From assembly GCA_029961685.1 (NCBI GenBank), contig JARWKL010000016.1, forward strand, positions 4,217,207-4,281,206: a stretch of DNA of 64,000 nucleotides, read 5' to 3'. Positions 23,247 to 34,430 of this stretch are shown here, in pieces. A program made the translations under genes and the position numbers. Numbering within the stretch: the first letter of the stretch is position 1; each line of letters begins with the position of its first letter. Source of the stretch: Aristolochia californica (taxonomy: Eukaryota > Streptophyta > Magnoliopsida > Piperales > Aristolochiaceae). The notes below the pieces were generated by a model. It searched no databases, was not told the origin of the DNA, and was given only the letters and a program-made list of their open reading frames with translations.

Positions 23247-25679
23247 CTAATGCTCTTGAGTCTTGTTATCTTTTGCACCTTTGTCCTGCAAAAGAAAATA
23301 TGACCATTAAAGACAAGGTTCAAAGGTCCTAGTACTCATTTGAACATAATTTAAATAATTTTTTATAAAATAGTATACTTATTAAATGGCGCAAGTGCTG
23401 GTAGATTAGAGCTCAAATGATTTTTTGAATGATAAACCCTTTACCCTGGTGAGACTTAAACCCAAGACCTCACACTAGAAACCCCAACCCTCCTGTATGA
23501 CTGTTGAGCCAAAGCCCCAAGTCACAATTGTAAACCAAATTATAACACAACGTAACATCAAAACATCAACTACATGTAATGAAGAACACAAAGAATATGA
23601 TGCTGACACTTAATAAGCTACAACTAAATTCCTTCCGGTTCAAGCGAAACTTATTGTGCATTGAGCATCTAGAGAAACAAGGGTCAGAATGTAACATGTA
23701 CTAAAGGTTTCATTTCCCAAAATACATGACTTGATTCTAAATGTTTGACATAATCATACGAGTGGGCCTCTAGAGTGGGTTGCCAGAAAATTTTGAAAAC
23801 ACATTAAGAAAAGATGTACTAGTTTTCTTTCAAAAATCTCTTTAGATTGGCAAAGCATGAAACAAATAAGTTTCCCAACCAAGAAAATATATAGTACATG
23901 GAGGTAACGTGGCAGTCTTGAGGGAGGAAGACCTTTCTCATTCCCTATGGATGTCCCAATCTGCCCCATGGCAGGAATGTGTATGGAAGACAAACGTCTA
24001 GGTGAAAATTCCACTTCGGACAAAAGGAAGGCCTAAAAAGTTCCATGACAATGTTTCCATGACAGGACTTAAAAGAACACCTATTTTCAAATCTACCTAG
24101 AGGGAATATATAAGCTTAAGAAAAATATCTTCAAGAACCAATAAGTGTCTAAAGAGTATAAAATACTCATAAAAAGTGTATACTATGAACACAAGTTTAC
24201 TGAGATGTAACCCTCAGTGGCTGTTCTGAAGAAAAAACAAAAAATCCTGAGTGTATTGGCCTTTTCATCTGTAGCCCTAAAAAGGGTTTTTAAATACAGA
24301 GTTGGTTTCCACCACTTGAGCACATGTATATTGTTTAAAGACTCCAATAAACAGGTAAATAGCCATCTTTCAACAATAATATCACTGGCAGTGGGTGAAA
24401 GCACTTGGAACACTGAGTATCCCAAATCAGACAGGTCTTTGAGATTTGAAACATGTTTTGAAGAATCCAAAACTTAATGCCTCAAATAAGATGTTACCTG
24501 GTAGCAGAACCACAAAGAAGTAAATGTTGGCAGATACCCTTTTTTTCTTTTTTGGTGTTCCTATTACAATGGGTGTAACCCTTTACCCCTGAGTCCACTG
24601 AGACTAAAACTTGATAGCTTATTCTAGAAATTCCCCTGGAGACCACCGAACTGCAGCTAAGTCTCACATTCCCTTCCTGTTGTTCATTGTTTATTCTATA
24701 AACTCTAGTTTAAATGTTTTTATGTCCTTTGTCTACTCATTTTTTCAAAATCACTATAACATCTTCATCCTCTAAGATTAATGAAAAAATTGTGACCTAA
24801 TTGATATGTGAAAATATCCCAGAACTCATGAAGGGAATGAGAGAATATTCCATTACTTAAGTTGTGGATCTAAATGCAATCAAGTTATTAGGTGCAATTA
24901 AATGTAAAAAGATTGAGACGCTACACCTATATCAAATAATCCTCTAGAAGTATCTATAGGCTCTCATCATGATTCAAAGGAAAACAAAAAAAAAAACGAT
25001 TGTCCATGTTTCTACACAAAACCTCTTCTTCAACTCCACTCCTATGTGAATGCAACTGGCAAATTTCCTGGATTAAACTGAAACAATACTTTATGCTGTC
25101 ACAGTTCAGCGACTGCAGCAAAGGATAAATAATCCATAATTGGTTGGTCATCTATTAATTCCCCGACCACAATGACAGATAGAAGTTTTTTTTCCTTTAA
25201 AACTGTTGACAGATAAAAGTTTATTCATTCAATGTTTTCCTGAATATGTATTTGAGTTCGATAAACGTCGACCAACCCACCTTTCCAGTTAGGCCTTCAG
25301 CAGATGTAACTTGGTAACACTTACGCATGAGCATCTCCTCTTCCACCTTGAGAACAAAAAGAAGGGAATTCATTAACCTCAACCAGTTAAAGAAAATAAC
25401 ATAAGAAAACGCAAGAAAAGATGCACAACAACAACCTGAAGCGTATGCAGCTCATGCGACAATGACCTATATGCCTCCATAAGAAGTTCTCTCTGTTTCT
25501 CCAAATGCCTGCAGGTTATGTTACACTTTGTCAAATTCTGCTATGGTTGAAAACATTATTTCATCGCAAATAAAGGGCAGGTACTGCATTGAAAAGAGGG
25601 ACGATAACTAAAAGCAACCATTGATATATGTAAGAGACCAAACTTACTTGTACATGTCCGCGGAGTGATGCGCGTCCAT
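23247..25679 (-). CDS. small 69-residue helical protein, four exons
   Basis: Minus-strand exons 25648-25679, 25436-25508, 25281-25346 and 23247-23285 have good GT-AG borders and phases that join to 210 nt. The protein starts MDAHHSADMYK, continues HLEKQRELLMEAYRSLSHEL, then VEEEMLMRKCYQVTSAEG, and ends in a short charged tail DKGAKDNKTQEH. The middle 45 residues have heptad-like spacing and are probably one or two helices or a coiled coil. No signal peptide or membrane segment. The last intron is about 2 kb and the gene covers 2.4 kb for only 210 coding bases. I do not recognise the family; the pattern of exons all in frame with consensus splice sites is the main evidence. The start is the first Met with a purine-rich context; an in-frame upstream extension in the same frame is not favoured because it runs through the duplicated promoter region. 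Confidence 0.7.
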
Positions 25680-25723
25680 TTCTCTACTGGATGAAAGATG
25701 ATCGCAGCAGTAAAGCACGACTA

Positions 25724-25970
25724 GATGGTCGTAGTAGGAACGAGCAGGGGACACAACCCTGTGAGAAGAAACAGAGGAGCTAACCAATACAGAGAAGAGA
25801 ACGAAACCTACAGGACTTTTAACAAAGGAAAAAAACGAATGACGGGCGATGGTCGTAGTAGGGACGAGCAGCGGACACAACCCTATGAGAAGAAACAGAG
25901 GAGCCAACCAATACTGAGAAGAACGAAACCTACAGGATTTTTGACAAAGGAAAAAACACGAATGACGGGC
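25724..25970. repeat. tandem duplication, 124 bp twice, next to the small gene's start
   Basis: GATGGTCGTAGTAGGAACGA at 25724 recurs as GATGGTCGTAGTAGGGACGA at 25848, and both copies run through AGAAGAAACAGAGGAG and CGAAACCTACAGGA to GAATGACGGGC. It begins 45 bases upstream of the ATG, so one copy probably lies in the leader or core promoter of the 69-residue gene. Confidence 0.9.
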
Positions 25971-26026
25971 GAGTTCAGTTTCTCCAGAGAAAGTGGTGTA
26001 AAACGTTAATCAACCTGGAAAGTTGG

Positions 26027-27678
26027 AGTCGAATTAGGGGTGGCTTCTAAACGAGTTTGATTCGGTATCTCTCCCGCTCGAGATCCGGAATCGGTTCGTG
26101 TAAATTAACTAGTGCTCCCCCGAATATCGGCTTGGATCAACGACTCACGAGCCGGCTCGTTAACGAGCTGAGTCGGGTGCAGGAGAACGGGAGCGAAAGC
26201 AAGAGGGGGAAAAATTCTTCCTCTCCTCGTCACCGCTGAACCCCTCTGTCATGGACAACTGCTCACCGGTCGCCTTTGTCACCGACAGTTCGATTTCTTC
26301 CTTCACTTGCCTTCGCCTCTATTTCCATTGTTAGCGCCTCTGTCGCACGACGCCGTAACCCCTTTCCTCCGCATCATCTCGGTTGAATACTTGTTCAAGG
26401 GAAATAAAATCCCCGCCCCCCCCCCCCCCCCCCCAAGATGATTTCCCACGTACAAGATCTTAAAGTTAAAAAATAAAATAAAATTCCTTAAACTCTCCTT
26501 CCTCATGGCTATTGAAGAACTTGAAAATACATTTTAGTATAAATAAGTTTTTTGGGACTATTAGTGTCTCATGTTTTTTATAAATATTTTTTTAATTGAA
26601 AATTCTTATTAAAAAATCATATAATTTTCTAAGTAAGATTTTTCTGTTAAGATGGGCTAGAAAACCGTATAGAAATTTTTTGAATAAGTATTTGACAGTT
26701 GATGCTGTAATACTTTTAGCATGAGGCAATTTTTATTGCAATTTTGTGTTTGATATTTTATTTGATTAAAAATTTATCAATAAGTATAGTAATATATTAG
26801 AGTGATTATTGATTTTTATTTATTTCCCTAGAAGAGGCATTAAGAGGTTCATTTAACTTTCCTAAGAAAATTTTAAAATATTTCTTGTAATTTTCTAATA
26901 AGTCACTAATAGTAATAGGATATTATTTAAAGTTTTTTTTAGAAATATGTATCATAAGAAAAATATTTATAGTTTTTCCTAGAATATAAGTTTCAACCAG
27001 GGGCACTAAGGAGACCATCGTAAATTTATGGCTAGATTAAAAAATTACAAAACAAGCTAGACAACATTTGGAGTAAAACAAATTAATATTGGTGTGTTTT
27101 AATCCATTATTGAAATTCAATCTTGAACCTCCCTATCATTCTTTTTTTTTTAAAATGTATGCATAATTTTATATATAATTTATTTGACATATATTTTATA
27201 TAGAGTATTAAATGTAGGTTAAGCTCGAACTCGGGTAGAGTTTGAGCTTGAACTCAATTAAAATTATTAGGCTCGAGTTCGATTACAATTTTAGGTTGGA
27301 GGCTAGGGTCAGCTCGAGCTCGAGTTCAAAATATTAAAATCAAGCTCGACTTAAACAAGGTTCGGACTCAGCTGGATTCGATGCCACCCTTATGCCCAAT
27401 TTTAAGTAGAGGTCATTCCCAATTTTATGTAAAATGTATGCATAATTTTATATACAATTTATTTAACATGTATTTTTTGAAAAATTTTAAATGTATCTTG
27501 AAGCTCGAGTTCGGCTCGAACTCAGTTAAAATTATTATGCTCGAGCTCGATAACAATTTTAGGCTCGAGCCTAGGCTCGACTCGATCTCGAGTTCGAAAT
27601 ATTTAAATCAAGCTCGACTCGAATATAGGCAGATTCGGGCTCGGCTCGGCTCGGCTCGATGCCACCCCTAAGTGGAAT
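26027..27678. mobile_element. hAT-like non-autonomous element, copy 2, with target duplication
   Basis: The element 26035-27670 begins TAGGGGTGGC and ends GCCACCCCTA, a perfect 10-bp inverted terminus. It is flanked by AGTCGAAT (26027-26034) and AGTGGAAT (27671-27678), an 8-bp target duplication with one mismatch. Size 1.64 kb, no transposase. Both ends are rich in GGCTCGAGC/GAGCTCG motifs. Terminal sequence and 8-bp duplication fit the hAT superfamily. A C-homopolymer lies at about 26415-26434. Confidence 0.75.
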
Positions 27679-28536
27679 TCACTTCGCCCAGACAAAGTGA
27701 ATCACAGGATTGTTTTTGAATAAAACGATGAAATGTAAAATTCTACTTCTCAAGTTGGATTTCACATTCCATCATTAATTGCCTTCGTGAGTTTGTACAT
27801 TGCTTGCTCCTTCATTCTCTTTTGATCTTCTTTCTTTTTTTATTTTATTTTTATTTTTATTTTTATTATTTCATAATTTATAATTAGATTGACTGAAAAT
27901 TTTAGAATTATTACTATTGCTTAATCATACTAAGTAATTATGAATTTAATTTATTTTTATCAAAACTTAAATTACTCTATTTAATTCAAATTTTACTTTT
28001 ACCAAAATAAAATTAATTTAATTATCTTAAAAATTATTATATATCTATTTTTTAATTATGCTTATTTGATCAAATACATTTTTTTTATTATTCATTAATT
28101 TGTATATAAATTAATTACATTTTTATGATTGTTTGCAAATAAAGCAATTACAAATTTAGTTCATAATAAAATATTTAATTATTTTTAATTAAAAATATTT
28201 TATCAATTTAATTTCCTTATTTAATTTAATTTTTCTTAAGTAAATTAATTTTTTATGTAATAAATCTTAATTTAATTCTAGATTATCTTTAAGATTCAAA
28301 TTTATGTTATCAAATTAGAAACTATTTATAATCAGAGTAGTTAATAGCATATTTGTTTTAACTAATTAAAATACTTATAATTTATAATAACTGATAATAG
28401 TATGCATACCCTCTTTTCTTAGCTATTTTTATCATAAATCTATTTTATTAATAAATTCCGTCTGCAGTTATCATAATGTAATACTATCACAAAAATCTAC
28501 ATTCTATTATACTTTCTATAGGCCACGTTAACATAA
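27679..28536. other. AT-rich spacer, nothing recognised
   Basis: Very AT-rich, with TTTTATTTTTA runs near 27840. No coding frame and no clear repeat ends. Confidence 0.4.
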
Positions 28537-28915
28537 AAGAGTATATTCTCTACGAAAAATAAGTCACCGAAGGAATTTACTTTCAATTTCTCTTTTCAGT
28601 GGTGATCTATATTCTAAGTCCACTAACTAGGGGTGGCACCAAGCTAAACCGCCTCGAAAAAAATTCGGTTCAATTTAGTTTTTACTTGAATCCACCTTTA
28701 ACTCAAACTTGAAATAATACTCGTTAAGAGTATATTCTCTAAGAAAAATAAGTCACCGCAGGAATTTACTTTCAATTTCTCTTTTCAGTGGTGATCTATT
28801 TTCTAAGTCCACTAACTAGGGGTGGCACCAAATAAACCGGCTAAAAAAAATTTGGTTCAATTTAGTTTTTACTTAAATTTACCTCTAATTCAAACTTGAA
28901 AAAAGGCTCGTTTAT
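28537..28915. repeat. tandem duplication, 189 bp twice, spanning a transposon terminus
   Basis: GAGTATATTCTCTACGAAAA at 28539 recurs as GAGTATATTCTCTAAGAAAA at 28728. Each copy includes host-like flank and then CTAACTAGGGGTGGCACCAA, the left terminus of the hAT-like family (28628 and 28817). Confidence 0.85.
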
Positions 28916-29478
28916 AACAAGTTAAACTTAAGATTTTCTAAACTTGACTTGTTAGCTCATAAGTCAACTTTTAGCATAATTTTTTTTTATAAAAATACCT
29001 TTTACTCTAATTGTTTTTGTCAATTCTTGGTCAATTGTTACTCTTATTAACCTCACACCTCAAAGACGATCGATCGTTTGACCTATTTAGGTCCCTCAAC
29101 ATCTAATATTGTTGTTTGCTAGTAAAATAAATATTATTAATGAAGTTGTTTGTTCTTTTCTTTTAAGTTTATTAAATTAGTTATTATACTTAGTATCCTC
29201 TATTGCAAAGTTTTAGAATTTTCTGTAATACTTTTCAGTTCAATGGTACTAGTTATCACAATATTCCCTTTATTTATTTTTATAATTTTTTTATTTTTAA
29301 AATTTTAAATTTAAGTTGTAACTCGAACCCGGCTGGAACTAGGGTTCATACTCGGTTAAAAAGTTTAGACTCGAATTTGATTCTAATTTTAGGTTCGAGA
29401 CTGAACTTAAAATATTCAGATTAAACGAACATATGAAGTTCGAGGTTGGTTCAGCTGAATGAAAACCCTGGCACTAAC
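28809..29478. mobile_element. hAT-like non-autonomous element, copy 3 (short)
   Basis: Begins TAGGGGTGGCACC at 28817 and contains the family right-end stretch with TTTAGACTCGAA and AATTTTAGGTTCGAG. It seems to end at 29470 (ACCCTG, a decayed terminus). CCACTAAC (28809-28816) and GCACTAAC (29471-29478) match 7 of 8 and could be the target duplication. About 650 bp, no coding capacity. Confidence 0.55.
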
Positions 29479-30229
29479 CCCAATATCTGATACGCGTCGG
29501 CCTTTCGGAAACACAATGTATGTTGGGTTTCGGAAAAAAACTGATCTCGCTGGGTGTGGGTTTAAACACGCCCCTTGCAAACTCCCCTGACTTACCCATC
29601 TCTGGCTTCTTCACTTGCTCGCTTCCATACCCAGAGAAAAATCAGCTCGATCTGGGCGACCTGACTGGATTTCACTCTCGCTGAATCGGGTCCTGTTGCC
29701 TGCATCAAGTTATCAAGTTCTGAATCCAACGGCTCAGAGTTACAAAAAGCAACCAAGCACTAAAGAGCTCTATTATGTGATACGCTATGGTAGCTAACAG
29801 CAAACTCATTTGACATTATTGTAAGAAGGAATTTTTTTATTAATCTTGCAGGAAGGACTGAAAAATAATCAGCTCTTTGATTGTGAGCCAACTTCTGCTC
29901 AATAAAATCAATAATCGTAACATAACTAACAAGTTTCATGCATCTCCATTTGCTCAGTTACTAGAACAACGACCAAAGTTGGTCTCCTGATAACATATGA
30001 TTGGATGGAGAACAAGGTGTGAAGAATCTACCTCACTGCATAGACCTGCAAACATTTGGAACAATACATTTATCTTGTTCTGAACAGAAGCAATAAAATG
30101 TAAATGTACAGTAATTTATTATTATTGCTTTTTTAGAGAAGGTGATTGTATTGAAAAGCCCAAAGGCAAAAAATAAAATAAAAAAAATACACGAAACATC
30201 AAACAGGAGGAGCTTTTTAGTCCAAATAC
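29479..30229. other. spacer, no gene recognised
   Basis: 29480-29760 is relatively GC-rich and might be a promoter or leader fragment of a lost gene; the open frame 29615-29797 has no domain I know. Confidence 0.3.
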
Positions 30230-31560
30230 CGGCTAATGATGCTTTTTGAATCCCCTTCAATCTGAAGATACGCCTAAAACCTACTACAAAAGATAATGAA
30301 GACTGCCTAAGAGCAAACAATTCAGCTGCTGTTGGATTCGAAACACCAATAAGACCGGCATAGGAGGCAAAAATCTGACCAGATGAATCTTTAAACACTC
30401 CTCCAATACCCAAATGACCAGGATTACCCAGAGAAGAACCATCGAAATTTAGTTTGTTGATGCCAAATTCAGGAGGATTCCATTCAATAAATTTTGAAGG
30501 ATTAGAGCTATGAAGCCTCGCAACCTGAGCCCAAGAAGTTCTTGAATAAATCTAGAGCTTTCAGCCTAATTATTATTTGAGAGAGAACATTCTTCCCAAG
30601 ATGAGAAGAAGAAAATTTCTGCTGGAAAATCCTATTGTTATGCTCGTTCCAATTAAGTCATGGAACATAGACCAAACAAACTTTCATCATTATCTTCCCA
30701 AGATTAGGAAAATAAAAACTGGAGCAAAAGGATATGAGATCAGTAATTAAAGTTGGAATGCATCTATGGAACTCAAAAAGCTGAGAAAAATAGATTCCAA
30801 ATTTGCCAAGAATAGCAACAATGAAGGAGCAGATGATTAATGAGTTCCCCATCAGTGTCACATAGAGGACAAATCAGACTAGGAATACTGTGACCAGGGC
30901 AAACCAGGTTGTCACAAGTGAGACTCCTTCCATGAACGACACTCCATAAGAAGAATTTAGATTTTGGAGGCTCAGAAAAGAGTCCAAACAGTAGAAGCTG
31001 GACATGTTGATGTTGGAACAATTCAATCAGATTATAGCAAGATGAAACAGTAAAATACCAACCCATCAGGTCTCTAAATAAGTTTATCCGGTTGAGTATT
31101 TTTGAAGTAGTCCCAAGATGCTGAATATGATTACAGATTTCCAGAGCTTCAAAGTCATTAAATCACGCCAAAACATCCTCCTTCAGTCAACATTATCAAA
31201 AGATCCATCAACATATATATTTGAGATTGAAGCATTCTTATGCTGTGCTAAATTGAACAACCGATGGTATTTAATATTGAAGGAGGACTCCCCTGATCAC
31301 AAGGCAGTCCAGAACTTAATGGAGTGACGAAAACCAGCATGAAACCGAGTTTTGGACGAGAACAAGGAAATTTTATACGAATATATTTCCACAAGGAGGA
31401 TAGCTGGCAAGGAGGATATGTGAGAAATTCTTCTAGAAATGCACTTCTCAAAATACCAAGAAGAATCAGTAAAACCCAATTTGTGCTTTACAAAAGGGAT
31501 CCAAGGAAGCCAGAGCAAGTATTAATTTGCCAACACCTCTTGGTAAGAAGAGCCTTATTC
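30230..31560 (-). pseudogene. LINE retrotransposon 3' end (zinc-binding and RNase H parts), decayed
   Basis: Reading the minus strand, 31066-30800 encodes the reverse-transcriptase zinc-binding domain typical of plant LINEs (PPKSKFFLWSVVHGRSLTC, then C..CP.C...E...HLLLHC). About 30470-30240 encodes an RNase H-like start (KLNFDGSSLGNPG, IGGVFKDSSG, AELFAL). At about 31530-31250 weaker remnants of the region before the zinc-binding domain (GFTDSSWYF, FWTAL) can be read. Frames are broken by several stops and shifts. No upstream endonuclease or reverse-transcriptase core was seen, as usual for 5'-truncated LINEs. Confidence 0.75.
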
Positions 31561-32707
31561 ATACTTCCAATTTTACGAATACTATGATTACCATATGGTG
31601 ACCTAATTTAACCAAACAAAAGTTTATTATAACATGATCCAACAAACACAAGAACATCCACTAATGGGTGGTAACACATTTCTGGAACTAGAAAAAATAT
31701 TTTGGCCACTAGAAAATTCTTTGGCTTTGAGATCATGAGGGTCCATATACATTTCACTTGGGATGCCTATTTCGCTTGGATTTTTCCAAACAAGAACAAC
31801 TGGTCATGTACCTAATTTACAGTAGTAGGTACCTTTATATCTCCCAACCACAAAATGTCTGGTTTATTCTTTTAGACAATGGTAATCATCTAATCAATGT
31901 GAAGTTGCAGTGTCTGGCTCATAAATTTCTTGATCTGATCCTTTCACCACTACCCTTAAGGGAAGTCTTCTCTATTTGACAGCTAGTGAAGTTTCAATTT
32001 GGGTGCATATCAAGGACCCTAACCATAAAATAACCTGCACAAGTATCTTGAGGATAAAAACAATTAAGCTGGACGCTCGACACTGTTCATTCTGTTAATC
32101 AGTCAATCAACCATGTGGAAAGGATCTCTATATGTGAACCAATTTATTGTCATTCAATTTGAAACAGAGCTAATAATACTGATAATAATACAAACTAATA
32201 AATTATCACCATTCATAATACTGATACTATTGCATAATATTTATAGTATTATGATGCAATAATATCTTTGTGCAAACTGCCATGATATTTCAGGTATTAA
32301 TGTTCTAACCGACGTAATCCTTCATTAAGAAAAATGATTTTAAAGCAGATGCAGAATATAACAAGAACCAATCTAACCAAATTTACAATTTCATCAATGA
32401 GTTCTTGTGAAATGTGACAAAAAATCATGAAGAATTAAACTGTCTTTGACATAGTTCTTTCTTAAGATGAGCTCAATGAGACAAGCAATTTTGTGTGAAA
32501 CAAAAGGGTAAAAACTTGTTTGACTCTGATTTAATATTATTTTTAAAACAAACTCATTTTTTATCTGTTCATTAAAACATTACCTTTTCATCAACTGAAA
32601 ACTCACTTCATCATTCAGTCAACACAATTTTTTATCCTATATAAATTACACATCACCAAAACACTAGTAAGAGGCAAAACAATTCACCAACCCATCTCAA
32701 CTAAAAT
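31561..32707. other. AT-rich spacer, nothing recognised
   Basis: Short open frames only; no domain, repeat ends or RNA gene seen. Confidence 0.35.
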
Positions 32708-33181
32708 GATCATGTTGGAAAATATGATGTAATTAGGGTGTCATTGATGTAATTAGTTTAGGGTGTCATCTATAAAGAATTTTTTGCGGCAAAGAAAATT
32801 GAAGACTTAAAATATTTTTTATTACAAGCTGAAGTTATAAACTCCAGCTGGAGGGGGAGTGTTGAAGAAAATATATGGGAAACTCTTACATGACTCTCAC
32901 AGTAAGAAGTCTCACAGAGGCAGAATTAATCTAGTGGAGTCTTACAAGAGTCTCACAGAAGGGTCTCAGTATAAAGGTGTTTTAGTTATGTTAGTCTTCT
33001 ATTTATGTTGAGTTGTTTAATTATGCTAGGACTTATCTTTAAGTGTTAAACTTTGGGTATAACTAGGACAAGGGTACTTTAATTATAATTGGACTCTATT
33101 ACTTTCTTCTATTATAAATAGGGGCTCATAAACTAATTACATCAATGACACCCTAATTACATCATATATTCTAACGGATCA
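32708..33181 (+). mobile_element. folded-back LTR-retrotransposon remnant
   Basis: The segment 32713-33176 is flanked by GATCA on both sides (32708-32712 and 33177-33181). The right part is an LTR (32860-33176) starting TGTTGAAG directly after GGAGGGGGAG, a polypurine tract. It is related to the solo LTR at 54113-54427, which is in the opposite orientation. The left 47 bases (32714-32760) are the reverse complement of the last 47 bases (33129-33175) with two mismatches, so an inverted copy of the LTR end replaces the normal 5' LTR. Confidence 0.65.
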
Positions 33182-34430
33182 CATAAGCAACACTATGGAG
33201 AGAGAAGATAGTGGACCAGTATTCTTTGAACTTGAGAAAAGGTTTACGAAATTCAAGATGTTGACCAACCTACGCTTTTTAGTGACTATTTCTATGCTTG
33301 TGAAAATATAATTACCAGCTCGTACAACCGAAAAGGCAAATTGGTCCATCCCACATAGGTAATAGAGAGATTCACAACCTAGTATAAGATCTAAGGTTAG
33401 GCCTTCCTACCCTAAGCCCGAATTTTTGAGTTTTTTTTCTTTTTTTCTTTTTGAGCAAAGGCACATAAAATACTTGCCACTTCTTCATGGTATCAAAGCA
33501 AGTTTGATGGGTCTTTACCCAAAATTATTTGCATTTTTACAGCTACAGTGAATGTCCGCAAGTTAGAGGAAGTGTTGAGGATAGTTAGTCATTCAAAACC
33601 TAGTATAAGAATTTTGGTTTGGCGTCTCCACTTGAAGCTTGTGCTTGATGTGAATGCTTTTCTTCAACAATGTTTGCTTGGCAATAGCTCCCAACATAAC
33701 CGCATTATTCACACTCTAATGTGCTTTGAAAAGAACCATAAAAATCTAGAAGTACCCACATGTGAAAGAATGAAAACTCACTAAGCTTCATGCCTTGGAA
33801 AGAGCAATAGGAATGAAAACATACCATAACCTTGTGAGACAAAATAAGAGCCTCCTTCTCAAAATAAAAAAAGAAAAATAAGAGAATAAGGGCCTTCTAG
33901 CGAATCACTTCCATATGTAAGAAACCAAAAAGTCATGCAACAGTTAGAAGACTCTAAGAGGATAAAATTTCCATTACCTGCTCAATAATTGCCTTCGTTT
34001 ATCTGCAGTTCAAATAAGATTCCCTTCCTCATCCGCTTTCTCATTGTAGGTGTCTTCACAAGTCGGACAAAGAATCTTCATTGATTATAGCCAGTTTTTC
34101 ATGGGTGAGGTAAGGACCTTTCCAGGTGAGTGAGGAAATAGGTGCACGAGCTAGTGAAGGGGCTTTGAAAGGGGAGGAGTCATGCATTTGAAAGGTGAAG
34201 GGAAAAGAGGGGGTTTTGTGGCAGGAAACAATAACGGATCACCCATATCCTCTATCCATCTTCTTGATGTTCGATCATTTGATCATAAGAATGTCAACTG
34301 ATAGTTCTCACAGAAAGCCAACCCACCTTATGAGCCTGATAAACAGTCAAAGGTAAACACTGCAGATGTGAAAACATGGATGGTTGACCTGTGTAAGTGA
34401 ATCAACATCCTCGGATTAACTTTCCCACTT
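33182..34430. other. spacer and PPR gene 3' region
   Basis: No coding frame supported. The last few hundred bases before the PPR stop codon, read on the minus strand, would be its 3' UTR. Confidence 0.35.

Noticed and set aside
25680..25907. In-frame upstream extension of the 69-residue protein
   Set aside because: It translates the duplicated promoter-proximal segment into two near-identical peptides; the internal Met with the clean exon is preferred.
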